This document shows positions 62,684 through 64,000 of a DNA stretch of 64,000 nucleotides, piece by piece; the stretch's first letter is position 1, and every line of letters begins with the position of its first letter. Origin of the DNA: an uncultured Shimia sp. (GTDB lineage: Bacteria > Pseudomonadota > Alphaproteobacteria > Rhodobacterales > Rhodobacteraceae); assembly GCF_947498095.1 (NCBI RefSeq), contig NZ_CANMJE010000002.1:248001-312000 (forward strand). The letters are read 5' to 3'. Both the position numbers and the translations under genes were made by a program. Below the pieces are notes generated by a model that saw nothing but the letters and a program-made list of their open reading frames with translations, searched no databases and was not told where the DNA came from.

Positions 62684-64000
62684 TTAACCTGCACCAAACA
62701 CCTCACCAACAAAAGTGGTCAAATCTCCCATTCGGTTCAGCGATATGCCGCTGGTTTCCGGAGTCTTGCCACCTTTCGGAGCGATTGCGGACGTGAAACC
62801 AAGTTTTTGCGCTTCTTTCAACCTGTTTTCTGTCTGGCCGACCGCCCGAAGGGCACCTGAGAGGCTGATTTCGCCAAAAACAACAGTGTCAGCGGGCAAA
62901 GCAGCATCTTCCCGCGCAGACAAAAGGGCGGCTGCCACGGCGAGATCGGCGGCGGGTTCATTGATTTTCATGCCACCGGCCACGTTCAGGTAGACGTCCA
63001 GCCCGGTAAAGGGGACGCCACAGCGCGCTTCCAAAACCGCCAGGATCATGGCGAGGCGTCCACTGTCCCATCCCACAACGGTGCGCCGGGGTTGAGAGTG
63101 TGGAGAGGGCGCAACAAGGGCCTGCAGTTCGATCAGGACTGGGCGGGTGCCTTCGATCCCGGCAAAGACCACGCTTCCAGGGCTGGGTTCCCCTCGGTCC
63201 GAGAGGAACAGCGCCGAGGGGTTGGTGACCTCGGCCAAACCTTTGCCGGTCATCTCGAAAACGCCAATCTCGTCAGCAGGACCAAAGCGGTTCTTGACCG
63301 CGCGCAGGATTCTGAACTGGTGGCCTCGTTCGCCCTCAAAGTAGAGAACGGTGTCGACCATGTGTTCGACCACGCGGGGGCCGGCAATCTGACCTTCCTT
63401 GGTGACGTGCCCCACAAGGATCACGGCCATATTCTTGCGTTTGGCAAAACTTGTCAGCTCATGCGCGGCTGCGCGCACCTGTGAGACGCTGCCCGGCGCG
63501 CTGCCGACGTTGTCGGACCACATAGTCTGGATGGAATCAATGATGGCCAGTTGCGGCTTTTCGGCCTCGAGCGTGGTCAGGATATCGCGCAGATTGGTCT
63601 CGGTTGCCAATTGCACGGGCGCCGAGGTCAAATCCAGCCGTTGCGCCCGCATGCGGACCTGAGCGCTGGCCTCTTCGCCCGACACATAAAGGGTCTTGAG
63701 GCCCTGTTTGGCGAAATTTGCCGCCGCCTGAAGCAATAGCGTGGATTTCCCGATGCCGGGATCTCCGCCCACAAGCACCGCACTGGCAGGCACCAACCCG
63801 CCACCCAGAACCCGGTCCAATTCCGCCAAGCCACTATTGGTGCGCGGGGGCGGAGTTTCCTCGGTTCGCAGATCGGTCAGGGTGATCGAGCGACCCTTGC
63901 TGCTGCCCAGACTGGCCGCGGCGGGGCCTGCCGACAGGGGCGTGTCCTCGACAATGGTGTTCCACTCGCCACAGGCGTCACACCGCCCGGACCATTTGTT
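62684..64000 (-). CDS. radA: DNA repair protein RadA (5' end beyond window)
   Basis: RadA/Sms helps process recombination intermediates by branch migration. The visible 438 residues include the second half of the N-terminal zinc finger (CDACGEW near the window end), Walker A GGDPGIGKSTLLLQ, the RadA-specific KNRFGPADEIGVFEM motif and a C-terminal Lon-protease-like domain (DLAVAAALLSA and GEISLSGALRAVGQ). The frame is open to base 64000, so the start and first Cys pair are outside. It precedes cvpA on the same strand. Confidence 0.95.
   Translation of the reverse strand, partial: NKWSGRCDACGEWNTIVEDTPLSAGPAAASLGSSKGRSITLTDLRTEETPPPRTNSGLAELDRVLGGGLVPASAVLVGGDPGIGKSTLLLQAAANFAKQGLKTLYVSGEEASAQVRMRAQRLDLTSAPVQLATETNLRDILTTLEAEKPQLAIIDSIQTMWSDNVGSAPGSVSQVRAAAHELTSFAKRKNMAVILVGHVTKEGQIAGPRVVEHMVDTVLYFEGERGHQFRILRAVKNRFGPADEIGVFEMTGKGLAEVTNPSALFLSDRGEPSPGSVVFAGIEGTRPVLIELQALVAPSPHSQPRRTVVGWDSGRLAMILAVLEARCGVPFTGLDVYLNVAGGMKINEPAADLAVAAALLSAREDAALPADTVVFGEISLSGALRAVGQTENRLKEAQKLGFTSAIAPKGGKTPETSGISLNRMGDLTTFVGEVFGAG

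Overview
The window looks like a chromosome segment from an alphaproteobacterium of the Rhodobacterales (Roseobacter/Rhodobacter-type). The main reasons are a 14-gene nuo operon (nuoA-N) with extra non-nuo genes interspersed as in Rhodobacter, a NuoE with a helix-hairpin-helix tail, the order nuoN-birA-coaX-RNase J, and blocks such as tatABC, nlpD-pcm-surE and radA/cvpA/purF. Coding is dense, many neighbours overlap by 1-4 bases (ATGA, GTGA, TTGA, TAATG), and almost all of it reads as core chromosome. I see no rRNA or tRNA gene, CRISPR array, prophage, transposase or replication origin.

Layout. 1-7.7 kb: end of an unidentified gene, an AlkD-like DNA glycosylase, glmU-glmS (UDP-GlcNAc synthesis), gph, an MmgE/PrpD protein and a divergent DegT-type aminotransferase. 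8.0-17.2 kb: leucine/isovalerate catabolism (isovaleryl-CoA dehydrogenase, both methylcrotonyl-CoA carboxylase subunits, HMG-CoA lyase, methylglutaconyl-CoA hydratase), interrupted by ompW plus an LprI-like gene and carrying two tandem glutathione S-transferase genes. 17.6-35.7 kb: complex I operon nuoABCD-EF-G-HI-JKLMN with seven extra genes (small membrane proteins, a periplasmic cysteine-repeat protein, two lipoproteins, a DUF5333-like protein, a carboxymuconolactone decarboxylase-like protein). 35.8-39.1 kb: birA, coaX, RNase J. 39.1-48.9 kb: a 2-oxoglutarate/Fe(II) oxygenase of HalD/BesD-like type, an HD hydrolase, a DEAD-box helicase, a glycosyltransferase with an unknown partner, prfC, a Hint-domain protein, an atypical SDR and an AlkC-like glycosylase. 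48.9-64 kb: orphan ABC ATPase, WYL regulator, tatABC, DUF815 ATPase, nlpD-pcm-surE, SDR, nuclease, small genes, purF, a PafA-like phosphatase, cvpA and the truncated radA.

How they work together: the leucine genes convert isovaleryl-CoA to acetyl-CoA and acetoacetate, feeding the respiratory chain whose entry complex is encoded next door. The envelope genes (glmU/glmS, tat, nlpD, ompW) form a second theme.

No classic defence or mobile system was found. The most unusual signals are a periplasmic protein in the nuo operon with four cysteine-pair modules of nearly identical internal spacing, three GTATAC hexamers exactly 10 bp apart over a likely nuo promoter, predicted hairpins covering the start regions of a DEAD-box helicase and of an 84-residue gene, and a His/Asp-rich loop in NuoL. 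All coordinates, hairpins and motifs were read by eye. Family names marked as recognised come from memory of the families, not from a search.
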